Source: Bacillota bacterium (lineage in GTDB: Bacteria > Bacillota > Clostridia > Clostridiales > Clostridiaceae). Taken from it: a stretch of 45,306 nucleotides of DNA. Positions 44,822 through 45,306 of this stretch are shown here, piece after piece. The position numbers and the translations under genes are program-made. The stretch spans positions 1 through 45,306 of the forward strand of contig JAJXWJ010000025.1 in NCBI GenBank assembly GCA_021781655.1. The letters run 5' to 3'. Below the pieces are notes generated by a model. The model did no database searches, was not told the DNA's origin, and saw only the letters and a program-made list of their open reading frames with translations. Positions within the stretch are counted from its first letter, which is position 1. The number at the start of each line of letters is the position of its first letter.

Positions 44822-45306
44822 TTACTTTGTAACTTTCATGTCGCTTGAAGGAATATATCCTAATTTTTGAACTACAGCTTTGTTATCACTACTCATGATG
44901 TAATTGATAAACGCTTTTGCAAGTCCTGTAGCAGGTCCTTTTGTATACATATGTTCATATGACCAGAAAGGATATTTTCCATCTTCTATGTTTGCATTTG
45001 TTGCTGCAACGCCATCAATTTGAACTGCATTAATATCTTTTGTAACATCAGCAGTTAAGTAAGACATTGCAAGATAACTTATACTTCCACCAGTACTAAG
45101 CATTGCATCTTTAACTGCTCCGCTTGAATCTTGTGTTGTACCTATAGAATCATTTTCAGCAACTCCAGTTGGAAGGAAAGTATCTGCAAATGTAGCTCTT
45201 GTACCAGATGAACTTGGTCTATGAACAACATTGATTTTTAAATCTTGTCCGCCAACATCTTTCCAGTTAGTTATTTTTCCTGTAAATATATCTTGAACTT
45301 GTTGTT
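44822..45306 (-). CDS. pstS: Phosphate-binding protein PstS (partial, N-terminal part outside window)
   Basis: C-terminal 160 residues or so of the periplasmic-type (in Gram-positives lipid-anchored) phosphate-binding protein. The visible part starts in VQDIFTGKITNWKDVGGQDL. It continues with the phosphate-contact segment VVHRPSSSGTRATF and GSISYLAMSYL, and ends GYIPSSDMKVTK. The signal sequence and lipobox lie beyond the right edge, as does the promoter of the pst unit, so regulation by phosphate cannot be read here. Confidence 0.96.
   Translation of the reverse strand, partial: QQVQDIFTGKITNWKDVGGQDLKINVVHRPSSSGTRATFADTFLPTGVAENDSIGTTQDSSGAVKDAMLSTGGSISYLAMSYLTADVTKDINAVQIDGVAATNANIEDGKYPFWSYEHMYTKGPATGLAKAFINYIMSSDNKAVVQKLGYIPSSDMKVTK

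Noticed and set aside
1-45306. CRISPR arrays, tRNA or rRNA genes, transposases, prophage genes
   Set aside because: No regularly spaced repeats, cloverleaf-like or rRNA-like segments, or mobile-element proteins were recognised by eye on either strand.

Overview
This 45.3 kb window is very AT-rich by eye and reads as a spore-forming Clostridium-type Firmicute (most like Clostridium sensu stricto). The evidence is the gene order (smc–rnc–acpP–plsX–rpmF, pta–ackA, coaD–rsmD–recG–fakA–asp23, rpmB, spoVM, thiN–rpe–rsgA–pknB–stp–rlmN–rsmB–fmt–def–priA, coaBC–rpoZ–gmk–remA–yicC, spoIVA, gpsA–der, phoU–pst). Sporulation genes (spoVS, ylbJ, spoVM, spoIVA) and acetate-forming pta–ackA agree with this. 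Almost everything lies on the minus strand. Only tmcAL, ylbJ and rpmB are on the plus strand. Many genes use TTG or GTG starts. No rRNA, tRNA, CRISPR array or transposase was seen.

Layout: 1–3.5 kb is smc, cut by the window edge just before its C-terminus. 3.5–8.2 kb holds a 32-residue membrane peptide, spoVS, an Elp3-like radical SAM gene, rnc, acpP, plsX, rpmF and the DUF177 gene yceD, which follows an 11-codon leader ORF. 8.3–10.5 kb is pta–ackA. 10.7–13.1 kb (plus strand) is tmcAL and ylbJ. 13.1–18.9 kb is asp23–fakA, recG, rsmD, coaD and a coiled-coil protein. 19.0–19.6 kb is rpmB (plus), then spoVM and a 57-residue two-helix membrane protein (minus). 19.6–34.0 kb is two long housekeeping transcription units: priA to thiN, and yicC to coaBC. 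34.0–34.4 kb is a gene-free stretch holding a MITE-like repeat with a long hairpin. 34.4–37.6 kb is spoIVA preceded by an unusual two-gene signalling pair. 37.7–41.4 kb is a DUF512 radical SAM gene, der and gpsA. 41.5 kb to the end is pstS(partial)–pstC–pstA–pstB–phoU.

How the genes work together: the window mixes lipid synthesis (AcpP, PlsX, FakA), ribosome and RNA maturation (RNase III, RlmN, RsmB, RsmD, RsgA, Der, YicC, L28, L32, TmcAL), CoA synthesis (CoaBC, CoaD), formyl-Met handling (Fmt, Def), restart and repair (PriA, RecG), Ser/Thr phospho-signalling (PknB, Stp) and high-affinity phosphate uptake. SpoVM and SpoIVA, which cooperate at the forespore surface in Bacillus, are both encoded here about 15 kb apart.

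The least ordinary part is 35.9–37.6 kb. A response regulator with SARP-like output architecture is followed by a PAS protein that keeps the phospho-acceptor histidine region but has no ATPase domain. The pair sits directly upstream of spoIVA. Other items worth a look are the coupled leader ORF before yceD, three very small genes that simple length filters miss, the heptamer-bearing hairpin repeat, and a near-palindrome inside the acpP promoter spacer.
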